DNA of 22,075 bases. Source: Indioceanicola sp046045995 (GTDB taxonomy: Bacteria > Pseudomonadota > Alphaproteobacteria > Azospirillales > Azospirillaceae). Shown here one piece after another: positions 7,322-15,643 of this stretch. The notes below the pieces were generated by a model that saw only the letters and a program-made list of their open reading frames with translations, ran no database searches and had not been told where the DNA came from. Numbering within the stretch: position 1 is the stretch's first letter; each line of letters starts with the position of its first letter. The position numbers and the translations under genes are program-made. The stretch is from positions 1 through 22,075 of the forward strand of contig JBJOKR010000060.1 in NCBI GenBank assembly GCA_046045995.1, written 5' to 3'.

Positions 7322-8041
7322 TCACCATGGCAGGTCCTTGCCGTCATGGTTGAAGAAGCGCCCGTTCGCCTCCGCCGTCAGCCCGTCGATCACCGCCAGC
7401 AGCCGGGCCGCCGCTTCCGCCGGTGGGCGCACCTCCAGCCCCTGCTTGCCGAAGGGCTGGGACAGGCCGGTATCCACCGTCCCGGGATGCAGTGCGACGC
7501 AGGCCGCCTGGGGCCAGCGCCGCGCCAGTTCGATGGCGGCGGTGCGCACCAACTGGTTCAGCGCCGCCTTTGACGCCCGATAACCGTACCAGCCGCCCGC
7601 CCGGTTGTCGCCGATGCTGCCCACCTTCGCCGACAGGGTGGCGAAGACGGCCTTGCCGACGCGCGGGAACAGGGGCAGCAGATGCTTCATCAGCAGGGCC
7701 GGGCCGATGGCGTTCACAGCGAAGCTGCGGGCCAGCACATCGGCGTCCAGGGCCCGCCAGCTCTTCTCCGGCTCCACCCCGTCCCCGTGCAGCAGCCCGG
7801 TCGCATCCAGAACCAGGCGCAGCGGCAGGGCCTGGGCTGTGATGCGGGCCGCAAGGGCGGCAATCGTCGCCTCATCCGTGATGTCCAGCGGCGGATCCAG
7901 ACTGCGCCCCACCCCGTCCACCTGGGCAAAGGCCCCGGTCTCCCGGATCAGCGACAGAGAGGCGGCCCCGATGCCACCGGTGGCCCCCACCACAAGCGCA
8001 AGCCCGCCGGCGGGGAAGGAGGAAAGGCTGGGTATCGTCAT
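7322..8041 (-). CDS. Short-chain dehydrogenase/reductase (divergent, C-factor-like)
   Basis: 239-residue Rossmann-fold oxidoreductase of the SDR superfamily; the substrate is unknown. The nucleotide-binding motif GATGGIGAA lies near residues 19-27, and the catalytic set is Ser137 (ATLSAKVGSIGDN) with Tyr154 and Lys158 in YRASK. The usual NAG motif is replaced by DATG near 79-82. The region after the first beta-alpha unit is short, as in the CsgA/C-factor subgroup of divergent SDRs. The C-terminal PGTVDTGLSQPF loop is typical of the family. The gene stands alone between the EF-G promoter region and the 183-bp inverted-repeat element, with no clear Shine-Dalgarno before its ATG. Any signalling role like that of Myxococcus CsgA would be speculation. 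Confidence 0.88.
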   Translation of the reverse strand: MTIPSLSSFPAGGLALVVGATGGIGAASLSLIRETGAFAQVDGVGRSLDPPLDITDEATIAALAARITAQALPLRLVLDATGLLHGDGVEPEKSWRALDADVLARSFAVNAIGPALLMKHLLPLFPRVGKAVFATLSAKVGSIGDNRAGGWYGYRASKAALNQLVRTAAIELARRWPQAACVALHPGTVDTGLSQPFGKQGLEVRPPAEAAARLLAVIDGLTAEANGRFFNHDGKDLPW

Positions 8042-8086
8042 GCTGGGGGAGATAGGGCGGCAGGGCCGGCCGGCCAGGGCGCTTTT

Positions 8087-8269
8087 AAAACCCTCTCCCC
8101 CTGAGGGAGAGGGAGGGGCCCGCGTCGGAGCGCAGCGGAGACGGGGGAGGGTGAGGGGTCCGGCAGCAGAGGACTGGATTCAGCCCACGGCATCGTATGT
8201 GAAACACCCCTCCCCCTCCCAAGCCTGGCGGCTTGGGCCCCTCCCTCTCCCTCAGGGGGAGAGGGTTTT
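8087..8269. repeat. 183-bp element with perfect 35-bp terminal inverted repeats
   Basis: Bases 8087-8121 are the exact reverse complement of 8235-8269 (35 of 35). Each arm is itself a near-palindrome: CCCTCTCCC, a 5-nt loop, then GGGAGAGGG (8091-8113 and its mirror). The arms are flanked by TTTTAAAA on the left and TTTTTT on the right. A further palindrome, CAAGC-CTGGCG-GCTTG, lies inside next to the right arm. It fills the gap between the giant sensor gene and the SDR gene and could act as a terminator for the former. The shape fits a REP/BIME-like or MITE-like interspersed element. No coding capacity is seen. Confidence 0.85.
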
Positions 8270-8287
8270 TTCTGCCTTTCCAGATAG

Positions 8288-11200
8288 TTACACCACCGCC
8301 ACCAGGGGCAGGCGGATGGTGAAGCGGGTGCCGCGGGCGGGGGCGCTGTCCAGATGGATTTCGCCTTTCAGCGGGCCGTTCACGATGTTGTGGACGATGT
8401 GCAGGCCAAGGCCGGTGCCGCCCTTGTTGCGCTTGGTGGTGAAGAAGGGATCGAAGGCGCGGGCCACCACCTCCGGCGGCATGCCGGTGCCGTTGTCGAC
8501 GAAGCTCAGCACCGCCTGCCCGTCCCCGCCGCGGACCACGTCCACCCCGATCTCCGGCGTGTCCACCCCGTCGAAGGCGTGGACCACGGCGTTCTGCACC
8601 AGGTTGGTGACCAACTGGGCCAGAAGGCCGGGATATGTGGTCATGATGATCCCGTCCTCCCCCGTCAGGGAGAGCTTCACCGATTTCTGGCGCAGCAGCG
8701 GTTCCACCGTGGCCAGCACATCGGCGGTGTAATCCTTCAGGTCGATCTCCCGCATGTCGTCGCTGGTGCGGTCGGCCGCCACCTTCTTGAAGGAACTGAC
8801 CAGATCGGCCGCGCGCTGGGCGTTGTGCAGCATCAGCCGGGCGATATCGCCCGTGGTCTGGAGGAATTCGTTGAAGTCGGAGCGTTTCAGCGCCCCCTCC
8901 TCCATCCGCGTCTTGATCCGGCGCGATTCCTCCGCGAACTGGGAGGCGACGGAGAGCAGGATTCCGATCGGCGTGTTCACCTCATGGGCGACACCGGCCA
9001 CCAGCTGGCCGAGGGAGGCTAGCTTTTCGGTCTGAAGCATCTGTTCCTGGGTGCGCTTCAGCTCCGCCAGGGATTCCTCCAGCGCGCGGGAGCGGCTTTC
9101 CACCTCCCGCGTCCGTTCCGCCACCATGTCCTCCAGCTGTTCGCTGTAGGCCTGGAGTTCGTTCCGGGCCCGATCCAACTGGCTGAACAACTGGGCATTG
9201 GACAGGGCGACCGCGGCCTGGGAGGCCAGGACCTGGAGCAGGCGCACCCGCTCCGGCGTGAAGGCCCCGGCGGCAAGGTCGTTCTCCAGGTACAGCACCC
9301 CGATCAGCCGGCCCTGGTGGACGATGGGGGTACAGAGGACCGACAGCTCCCCCCGGCCGACCCAGCGCGGATGGCTGCCGAACCGTTCGGAGCCGGAGGC
9401 ATTCTCCAGCACCACACTGTCGCGGGTGCGGGCGACATAGTTCAGGATGGGTGTCGGCAGGTCGGTATCGGCCAGCGCCCGGTCGGGCTTCACATCGAAC
9501 CCCGCCCCATCCACCCCGCGCAGGGCGGGAACGACCAGATCGGCCGCCGCCCCCTCCCCCCGGTTCAGGGCCAGGGCCGCCATGCGGGCGCCGGCATTCT
9601 CCATGGCCAGATCCAGCAGCCGCTCGATCAGCCGGTCCAGGACCAGTTCGCCGGACACGGCCTGGGCGACGCGCACCACCGTTTCCAGGTCCAGGGACTG
9701 GGATGGACCCACCGGTTCGGCTGGGCGCTCGGCCTCCGCCGTCCGGCGTTGGCCCTGCAACAGGTCGGCCAGGGCGTCGGGCGCCGTCTCTTCCAGCTGG
9801 CGGCACTTGGCCGCGGCCCCCCAGTCGCGGTAGCGGGACCAGGCGAGCCGCAGGAATTCCCCCGCCAGCTGGGGCCGGCGGATCCGGGCGAAGAAGGCGG
9901 CCGCCTTCTCCGCCGCCAGGGCGGCATCGTTGACGAAGCCTTGCTCCACCGCGACCTCGACCGCGCGGGAATACAGGTCCGCCGCCTCCGTCGTCCGCCG
10001 CTCCTGCCGGGCCAGTTCGGCCTCCACCAGGTGGATGCGGTGGGTGTGGTTCATGGGCGCGAACTTGGCCCAGGCCTTCAACTGGGCCAGCAGCCCCTTC
10101 ACCGCCTTGGTGTGGACCTTGCGGTCGGCGGCGGCCAGGTCCGGCCGGTCCAGCAGGGACAGGCGCAGCAGCGCCTCATGGAAGGCGTAGCTCTTGGCCG
10201 TGAAGGTGCCCATGCGCTTGGTCAGCATGGAGCGGCCCAGCGCCATCTGCTCCACCGCCAGATCGGGCCGGCCGAAGACATTGGCCAGCATCATGCCGAT
10301 CAGACAGAAGGAGACGAGATTACCGATCTTAGGATAATCCCGCGCTGTTTCCAGCTCGGCCGCCAGCATCCCCTCCACCGCGCGCCAGTCGTTCCCGGCC
10401 AGCAGGGCCGCCGCCGCCGCCGCATGATCGAACAGGATCAGCGAATGTCCCGCCGCCTTGCGCCGCAGCAGGTCGCAGGCATGGGTCATCACCGCCTGCG
10501 TCTCCCGCAGGTCCGCCCCGGCATAGAGGCGGAAGGGCACGATGCCCATCACCGTGAACTCACCATACTGGTAGTTGCCCCGGTCCATGGCGTTGCGGAA
10601 CGCCGTCTCCAGCCGGTCGATGGACTTGCGGGCATGCTCCCGGTAATGGGCGATGAAGGTGGAGAAGATGAACTGCGGCTCGATCTGGTTCGCCGCCCCG
10701 CCCAGGCCGGAACAGGCGGCGGAGCCCAGGCGATGGCCCGTCGCCGCATCGCCCAGGGCGCAGAAGACCAGGCCGCAGCCGGCGACACAGAACGCCGTCT
10801 CCCGCGCAAGGCCCTGGCGCATGGACAGGCGCGTTCCTTCGAACACCAGGATACCGAACAGGTGGGAGCCGGAGTGGTAGGAGGCGAGCGCCCCCACCTC
10901 CAGGATCCGCATGGTCTGGAGCGAATGGGGGTCGGTCATGGGCGGCAGGGCGGCCAGGTGGTTGAACCGCGCCTCCGTCAGCCAGCGGCGGAAGCCCAGG
11001 GCGCGCACGATCAGTTGCAGCTTCACCGCCCTTTCCGGCAGGGGCAGGCCCAGCAGCCGGGTCGCCGCCATCACCTGGCGCAGGCAGACGGCGTAGTCAC
11101 CCCGCAGCAGGGCCGCCTTGGCCGATATCTCCAGCCCGGCGCAGCGATCCAGGTCGGAGGCCGCCAGTTGCCCCGCCTCCGCCAGAAGCGCCTCGCACCC

Positions 11201-13582
11201 CTCATGCTCCCCGATCAGGTAGGATAGCTCCGCCGCCTTCAGCAGCAGGTCGAAGCGGAAGCGGCGGTCGTCGATGGCGTCCTGAAGCTCCAGCGCCACG
11301 CGCACGAAGCGCAGCGCGATCTCATACGCCGCGGAGGCCTGGACCTTGCCCGCCACCCGGTCGTTCAGGCGGCACAACTCCGCCCGTTCCCCCGGCCCGA
11401 TGATCAGGGTTCGGGCCAGGTTCAGGTTGTGGACGATGTCGAACAGGGGCGGATCGGCGCTGTCGCGGGTGCGGTCGCGCAGCAGCCGGCCGACGCGCAG
11501 ATGCAGGTCCGGCCGCTCCTCCTCCGCCGTCAGGCGGTAGCAGGCCTCCTGCACCCGGTCATGGGCGAAGCGGAAGCCGCGCCCGGCCCCGCCGCCCGCC
11601 CCGCCGCTGTCGTCCGACGGGATCAGCAGGCCTTCCTTCAGGGCGGGCTGGAGCACCGCCTCCACCCCCGCCTCCTCCGCATCCAGGGCGGTGGCCAGGA
11701 GGGACAGGTCGAATCCGGCGCCGATGCTGGCCGCCACCCGCAGGGCGGCCCGCGTCTCCTCCGGCAGGGATTCCAGCCGGGAGGACAGGAGATTGGCCAC
11801 ATCCTCCGTCAGCCCCGCCTTCTCGATCGCGGCCAGGTCGGCGACCCAGATCCCCTGTTCCGCATCGAAGCGCAACCAGCCGTCCCGGGCCAGCACGGTC
11901 ACAAGTTGCAGCAGGAAGAAAGGGTTGCCGCCGCTGCGCTGGGTCAGCAGGCGGGCAAGCGGCGCCACTTCCTCCGCACTGCTGGCGCAGGCGGCGGCAA
12001 GCCAGGCCCCCACCTCCGAATCCCGCAGCGGCCCCAGCATCAGGGTGCCGACCGGCGCCGCCTGACCGATATCGTCGGCCAGGCGCAGCACCGGATGGCC
12101 GGGCCCCACCTCATTATGGCGGTAGGCGCCGATGACCAGCAGATTGGCACCCGACGCATCGGACAGCAGCGTGGTCAGAAGCTGGAAGCTGCCCGCATCG
12201 GCCCATTGCAGATCGTCCAGGAACAGGACCAGCGGATGGTCCGGCCCGGCGAATTGCTGGATGAAGCGGGTCATCACCAGCTGGAAGCGGTTCTGTGCTT
12301 CCACCGGCGGCAGGGCGGGGGCCGGCGGCTGGGGGCCGATGACCAGGGCCAGTTCCGGCACCACGTCCTGCACCACCCCGGCATTGACGCCCAGCACCTC
12401 CGTCAGGCGGGTGCGCCAGCGGTCCAGCCGCTCCCGCCCCTCCCCCAGGATCTGGCGGACCAGATCGCGCAGGGCCTGGACGATGGCGAGATAGGGGTAG
12501 TCGCGCTGCAGCTCCTCGAACTTGCCCTCGACGTAATAGCCATGGGCAAGCGCGACCGGGCGGCGGATCTGGCGGACCAGGGCGGATTTTCCGATGCCCG
12601 AGTAACCGGCCACCAGCAGCAGTTCCCGCCCGCCTGCGGTGGTCCGGCCGAACGTCTCCATCATCCGCGCGATGGGCTCATCCCGGCCGTACAGGGCGTC
12701 CGGCAACATCAACCGGGCCGGCCGGTCCTTCCGCCCCAGTTCAAAGGGGCGGATGGTGCCTGTCGCCTTCCATTCGGACAGGCAGTGTTCCAGATCGTGC
12801 CGCAGCCCTTCCGCGCTGTGGTAGCGCTGTTCCGCCGTCTTCGCCAGCAGCTTCAGGACCACGGCGGACAGGGCGGCGGGCAGGTCGGGGCGCAGTTCAT
12901 GCACCGGGATGGGGGTGGCTGCGATGTGCCGGTGGACCCAGCCCAGGGGGTCCTGCGCCAGGAACGGCACATTGCCGGTCAGCATCAGGTGCAGGATCAC
13001 GCCCAGGGAATAGAAATCCGCCCGGTGGTCCACCGGCCGGTTCATGCGGCCCGTCTGTTCCGGGCTGATGAAGGCCAGTTCGCCACCCAGCATGGCCAGG
13101 GCGCGCGCGGCCCCCGTTTCCCGCGGGATCCGGGTGACCAGCCCCAGCCCGCCCAGGCGCACCGCGCCGGAAACAGGGTCCACGCGGATATTGGCCGGGC
13201 GTAGGTCCCGGTGGATGTAGTCCCGCCCGTGCAGTTCCACCAGCGCCTCGGTCAGGCCCATGGCGATGGAGAGCGCGATGTCCGTCGCCATGCCCGCGGG
13301 CGGGATCATGGCGCCCAGGAACAGCTCCCCGCCATCGGCGATGACCAGGGCGGGCCCCGCCTCCGTCTCCAGGATGCCCAGCGGCCGTTCGAACCGGGGG
13401 GAGGCCAGGGCCGACAGCACCCCCATCTCCGCCGCCAGGGCTTCGCGCGGGACGGCACTGCCCGGCTGCGGGGCGCGGATCACGGCCCGCTGCCCGTCGG
13501 ACTGGCGCTGGGCCCGCCACCAGACATTCACGCGGTCCGCCTGGGCCTCTTCCAAAAACGTGTAGCCGGCGGCGGCATGCAT
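8288..13582 (-). CDS. Giant multidomain sensor: degenerate Ser/Thr kinase - AAA ATPase - helical repeats - GAF - histidine kinase
   Basis: About 1764 residues from the ATG at 13582, which has GGAG 9 nt upstream; an ATG at 13618 without an RBS would add 12 residues. Order: a kinase-like domain (about 5-270) with HRDLRPANI and SPEQTGRMNRPVDHRADFYS; a predicted ATPase of the AAA_16 type with P-loop GYSGIGKSAL (326-335) and Walker B LVLFLDDLQWAD; a long alpha-helical TPR-like region (about 680-1270); a GAF domain (about 1295-1440); a coiled coil; and a histidine kinase core with phospho-acceptor His1533 in AHEVNTP, N-box NLVQNAVVHAF, G-boxes DNGTGMP and GTGLGL, and FDPFFTTK. There is no receiver domain. 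This architecture is known in cyanobacteria and proteobacteria as hybrid Ser/Thr-His kinases. The N-terminal kinase lacks key catalytic residues (see findings). The partner regulator and stimulus are unknown. Confidence 0.93.
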   Translation of the reverse strand: MHAAAGYTFLEEAQADRVNVWWRAQRQSDGQRAVIRAPQPGSAVPREALAAEMGVLSALASPRFERPLGILETEAGPALVIADGGELFLGAMIPPAGMATDIALSIAMGLTEALVELHGRDYIHRDLRPANIRVDPVSGAVRLGGLGLVTRIPRETGAARALAMLGGELAFISPEQTGRMNRPVDHRADFYSLGVILHLMLTGNVPFLAQDPLGWVHRHIAATPIPVHELRPDLPAALSAVVLKLLAKTAEQRYHSAEGLRHDLEHCLSEWKATGTIRPFELGRKDRPARLMLPDALYGRDEPIARMMETFGRTTAGGRELLLVAGYSGIGKSALVRQIRRPVALAHGYYVEGKFEELQRDYPYLAIVQALRDLVRQILGEGRERLDRWRTRLTEVLGVNAGVVQDVVPELALVIGPQPPAPALPPVEAQNRFQLVMTRFIQQFAGPDHPLVLFLDDLQWADAGSFQLLTTLLSDASGANLLVIGAYRHNEVGPGHPVLRLADDIGQAAPVGTLMLGPLRDSEVGAWLAAACASSAEEVAPLARLLTQRSGGNPFFLLQLVTVLARDGWLRFDAEQGIWVADLAAIEKAGLTEDVANLLSSRLESLPEETRAALRVAASIGAGFDLSLLATALDAEEAGVEAVLQPALKEGLLIPSDDSGGAGGGAGRGFRFAHDRVQEACYRLTAEEERPDLHLRVGRLLRDRTRDSADPPLFDIVHNLNLARTLIIGPGERAELCRLNDRVAGKVQASAAYEIALRFVRVALELQDAIDDRRFRFDLLLKAAELSYLIGEHEGCEALLAEAGQLAASDLDRCAGLEISAKAALLRGDYAVCLRQVMAATRLLGLPLPERAVKLQLIVRALGFRRWLTEARFNHLAALPPMTDPHSLQTMRILEVGALASYHSGSHLFGILVFEGTRLSMRQGLARETAFCVAGCGLVFCALGDAATGHRLGSAACSGLGGAANQIEPQFIFSTFIAHYREHARKSIDRLETAFRNAMDRGNYQYGEFTVMGIVPFRLYAGADLRETQAVMTHACDLLRRKAAGHSLILFDHAAAAAALLAGNDWRAVEGMLAAELETARDYPKIGNLVSFCLIGMMLANVFGRPDLAVEQMALGRSMLTKRMGTFTAKSYAFHEALLRLSLLDRPDLAAADRKVHTKAVKGLLAQLKAWAKFAPMNHTHRIHLVEAELARQERRTTEAADLYSRAVEVAVEQGFVNDAALAAEKAAAFFARIRRPQLAGEFLRLAWSRYRDWGAAAKCRQLEETAPDALADLLQGQRRTAEAERPAEPVGPSQSLDLETVVRVAQAVSGELVLDRLIERLLDLAMENAGARMAALALNRGEGAAADLVVPALRGVDGAGFDVKPDRALADTDLPTPILNYVARTRDSVVLENASGSERFGSHPRWVGRGELSVLCTPIVHQGRLIGVLYLENDLAAGAFTPERVRLLQVLASQAAVALSNAQLFSQLDRARNELQAYSEQLEDMVAERTREVESRSRALEESLAELKRTQEQMLQTEKLASLGQLVAGVAHEVNTPIGILLSVASQFAEESRRIKTRMEEGALKRSDFNEFLQTTGDIARLMLHNAQRAADLVSSFKKVAADRTSDDMREIDLKDYTADVLATVEPLLRQKSVKLSLTGEDGIIMTTYPGLLAQLVTNLVQNAVVHAFDGVDTPEIGVDVVRGGDGQAVLSFVDNGTGMPPEVVARAFDPFFTTKRNKGGTGLGLHIVHNIVNGPLKGEIHLDSAPARGTRFTIRLPLVAVV

Positions 13583-13616
13583 ATCCCGAAGCTCCGATGA
13601 CCAGACACCGGGCCGC

Positions 13617-13644
13617 ATTCTAGACAGGCGGATGGGAATTGGAA
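13617..13644 (-). promoter_or_regulatory. Possible promoter of the giant sensor gene
   Basis: On the minus strand TTCCAA (13644-13639) and TAGAAT (13622-13617) are separated by 16 bp. A start near 13610 would leave a leader of about 28 nt with the GGAG ribosome-binding site at 13595-13592 before the ATG at 13582. The -10 overlaps the alternative ATG at 13618, which argues against that start. The -35 match is weak. Confidence 0.35.
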
Positions 13645-13719
13645 GTTGTTTGGTGGCCTTTCTCTGCCAGCGGCCTGGCGGCACCAAGTCAAACCGCGCT
13701 GCGGCGCAGCATCACCAGA

Positions 13720-13742
13720 CTGTCATTTACAGTACGTTTACA
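13720..13742. promoter_or_regulatory. Operator-like inverted and direct repeats in the divergent gap
   Basis: CTGT-CATTT-ACAG (13720-13732) is an inverted repeat, and TTTACA occurs at 13726-13731 and again at 13737-13742, one helical turn apart. This AT-rich patch sits in the 376-bp gap between the divergent sensor gene and the exported NTF2-like gene. No known regulator motif is matched convincingly, and the rest of the gap (about 13745-13950) is GC-rich with nothing recognisable. Confidence 0.3.
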
Positions 13743-13958
13743 CCCAGGCCTATCGCCACCTCCCCGGCGGATGGGCAAGGCTCCGACCGGCATTCGGCCG
13801 GGCGGGGGCGGACTTTCCCTGCCTTGGATCCAAGACGGGGCGGGGACGGGTGCTTGCAGGGGCGGCAGCGGTTCGGGTTGCGGGGATGCGGGCCCCCGCG
13901 GAACCCTGGGGCCACGGGCCACCGGCCCGTCACCCGGCCCCCAGCCCAGGACCAGACG

Positions 13959-14507
13959 ATGCGCGCCCCCGCCCTTTCCTTCGCCCTTGCCCTGCCCAGC
14001 CTTGCCCTGCTCGGCCTTGCCATGCCCCTGACCGCAAGCCCCGTCCATGCCTCCCCCGCGACCGCCACCCCGGCCCGCCATCCCGGCACCGCACCGACCC
14101 CGGCGGCGGAGGCCGCCCGGGCGGAGATCATGGCCGCCGACCGTGCCTTCGCCGCCAAGGCGAAGGAGGTGGGAATCGGCCCCGCCTTCCGCCTGTATGC
14201 GGAGGAGACGGTGTGGATGCTGAGCCTGGGGGAGCCGACCCAGCCCAATGCCGCGCTGGAAACCCTGTTCCCCCCGGGGGCGGAGCTGACCTGGGACCCG
14301 ACGGATGCCGCAGCCTCCGCCGACGGAAGCCTTGGCTACAGCTGGGGCCCATCCCTGTTCCGCATGGCCGGCAAGGATGGCGCGATGCGCGAACAGGCCG
14401 GGCGCTACCTCACCATCTGGCGGCGGCAGGAGGACGGCTCCTGGAAATTCACCGCCGACGGCGCCCTGATCATCCCACCCACGTCACCGGCCGCAAAGGC
14501 ACCCTGA
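13959..14507 (+). CDS. Exported NTF2-like (SnoaL/DUF4440-type) protein
   Basis: 182 residues from the ATG at 13959, which has AGGA about 9 nt upstream. A signal peptide covers about residues 1-31 (MRAPALSFALALPSLALLGL, then MPLTASPVHA). The mature part has the NTF2-like layout: an N-terminal helix (AAEAARAEIMAADRAFAAKAKEVG), a cone-shaped sheet region (FRLYAEETVWML), and the terminal strands YSWGPSLFRM, GRYLTIWRRQEDGSWKFTADG. The last segment is the most diagnostic of DUF4440/SnoaL-like proteins. Such folds serve as small-molecule binding proteins or lyases and isomerases; the substrate here is unknown. A longer frame reaches upstream to 13632 but would bury the signal peptide. The ychJ-like gene follows 94 bp later on the same strand. 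Confidence 0.75.
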   Translation: MRAPALSFALALPSLALLGLAMPLTASPVHASPATATPARHPGTAPTPAAEAARAEIMAADRAFAAKAKEVGIGPAFRLYAEETVWMLSLGEPTQPNAALETLFPPGAELTWDPTDAAASADGSLGYSWGPSLFRMAGKDGAMREQAGRYLTIWRRQEDGSWKFTADGALIIPPTSPAAKAP

Positions 14508-14601
14508 GCAGGGGCGTTTGCCTTGGCGGGGGATTGCGTGTATCTCCGCGCGGATGTCGGCCAAGGCCGATGCCCCGCCTATCCCCCCGAGGTCCCGGTT
14601 G

Positions 14602-15081
14602 ATGGACAATTGCCCCTGCGCCTCCGGCCGCCCGTTCAATGAGTGCTGCGGCCCCTACCTGTCCGGTGCCGCCGTGCCGCCCACGGCCGAAGCCCTGATG
14701 CGGTCCCGCTACAGCGCCTTCGCCACCGGCGCCATCGATTACCTGGAGGAATCCCTGCTGCCGGAGACGCGCGGCGATTTCGACCGCGGCAATGTCACCG
14801 AATGGGCCCGCAGCAGCGAATGGACCGGGCTGGAGGTGAAATCCACCGAAGCCGGGCAGCCGGGGGATGAGGAAGGCTGGGTGGAGTTCGTCGCCCGCTT
14901 CCGCATCAACGGCAAGGACCACCTGCACCACGAATCCAGCCGCTTCGCCCATCGCGACGGGCGCTGGTGGTATGTGGACGGGATCATGGGAACGCGCCCC
15001 CGCACCACCGCCAAGATCGGCCGCAACGATCCCTGCCCCTGTGGCAGCGGCAAGAAATACAAGAAGTGCCACGGGGCGTGA
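14602..15081 (+). CDS. YchJ family (UPF0225) SEC-C motif protein
   Basis: 159 residues from the ATG at 14602 (GAGG about 9 nt upstream), close to the usual length of YchJ. Two cysteine-rich SEC-C zinc motifs frame the protein: CPCASGRPFNECCG at residues 4-17 and DPCPCGSGKKYKKCHG at the C-terminus. The middle is an NTF2-like domain with the family hallmark LMRSRYSAFATG and the terminal strands VEFVARFRI and HHESSRFAHRDGRWWYVDG. The function of the family is not established; SEC-C motifs in SecA bind zinc and contact SecB and the ribosome. In-frame starts at 14554 and 14518 would add residues before the conserved Cys-rich start, so they are less likely. Confidence 0.92.
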   Translation: MDNCPCASGRPFNECCGPYLSGAAVPPTAEALMRSRYSAFATGAIDYLEESLLPETRGDFDRGNVTEWARSSEWTGLEVKSTEAGQPGDEEGWVEFVARFRINGKDHLHHESSRFAHRDGRWWYVDGIMGTRPRTTAKIGRNDPCPCGSGKKYKKCHGA

Positions 15082-15086
15082 CGTCG

Positions 15087-15145
15087 CCGGCGGGAGGGGT
15101 TGGGGCGCACCAAGACAGCGGATCGCCCCACCGCCGGAGCTTTTT
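15087..15145 (+). terminator. Probable terminator after the ychJ-like gene
   Basis: CCGGCGG (15087-15093) pairs with CCGCCGG (15131-15137), and inside it GGGGCG (15102-15107) pairs with CGCCCC (15124-15129). AGC and then TTTTT (15141-15145) follow. The stem is long but interrupted. It lies in the 84-bp gap between convergent genes. Confidence 0.6.
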
Positions 15146-15165
15146 CCGCCCAACCGAAGACCGCC

Positions 15166-15606
15166 CTAGTCGGCCATGCGCGCCTTGATCTGGCGCAGGA
15201 TCCAGCCCAGCACGGGCAGGCGTTCATAGAATTGTTCGGCCGCGTCCCAGTGGTCCACATGGCTGACCACATGGCCCGCGGTATCGAACCGCACCTCCGA
15301 CATGCCGTCGATCACCCACTGCTTCGGCCCGGCCTTGGTGCGGAAGGTGAAGGTCCAGCGCAGATAGGCGGTCTGGCCGCTGACCGCATGGTCGCGGATG
15401 ATGAAGCGGGGGGATACCAGCTTCACGAACATCTGGTCGAAGACATGGCGCAGGCGGTCGCGGCTGCGGAAGTCGTTGAACGGATCCTTGAAATGGACAT
15501 CCGGCACCGCAAGCCGGTCGATCCGGGACACGGTCTGCGGTGTCAGATCCGCGTAGTAGCGGATATAGGCCGCAACCGCATCCTCCACCGGCACACGTTC
15601 GACCAT
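15166..15606 (-). CDS. SnoaL-like / nuclear transport factor 2 family protein
   Basis: 146-residue cytoplasmic protein with the NTF2-like fold and no signal peptide. Visible features are the N-terminal helix DAVAAYIRYYADL, the hallmark AVPDVHFKDPFNDFRSRDRLRHVFDQMF, and the strands TAYLRWTFTFR, WVIDGMSEVRFDTAGHVVSHVDHWDAAEQFYE. The start has a strong GGAGGGG ribosome-binding site about 7 nt upstream. It is the last gene of the operon that runs from the DUF6134-like gene, 37 bp after the SDR stop. SDR plus SnoaL-like pairs next to cryptochrome/photolyase genes recur in proteobacteria, to my recollection, often with fatty-acid-modifying genes that are absent here. The substrate is unknown. Confidence 0.85.
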   Translation of the reverse strand: MVERVPVEDAVAAYIRYYADLTPQTVSRIDRLAVPDVHFKDPFNDFRSRDRLRHVFDQMFVKLVSPRFIIRDHAVSGQTAYLRWTFTFRTKAGPKQWVIDGMSEVRFDTAGHVVSHVDHWDAAEQFYERLPVLGWILRQIKARMAD

Positions 15607-15643
15607 GGGTCCCCTCCCCCCGGCACAGGCCCGGCGCCTGCGC

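Noticed and set aside
9317..13204. Long plus-strand open frames (591 and 636 codons) opposite the giant sensor gene
   Set aside because: They are Gln/Gly/Arg-rich shadows of a strongly GC3-biased gene that has clear domains on the minus strand.
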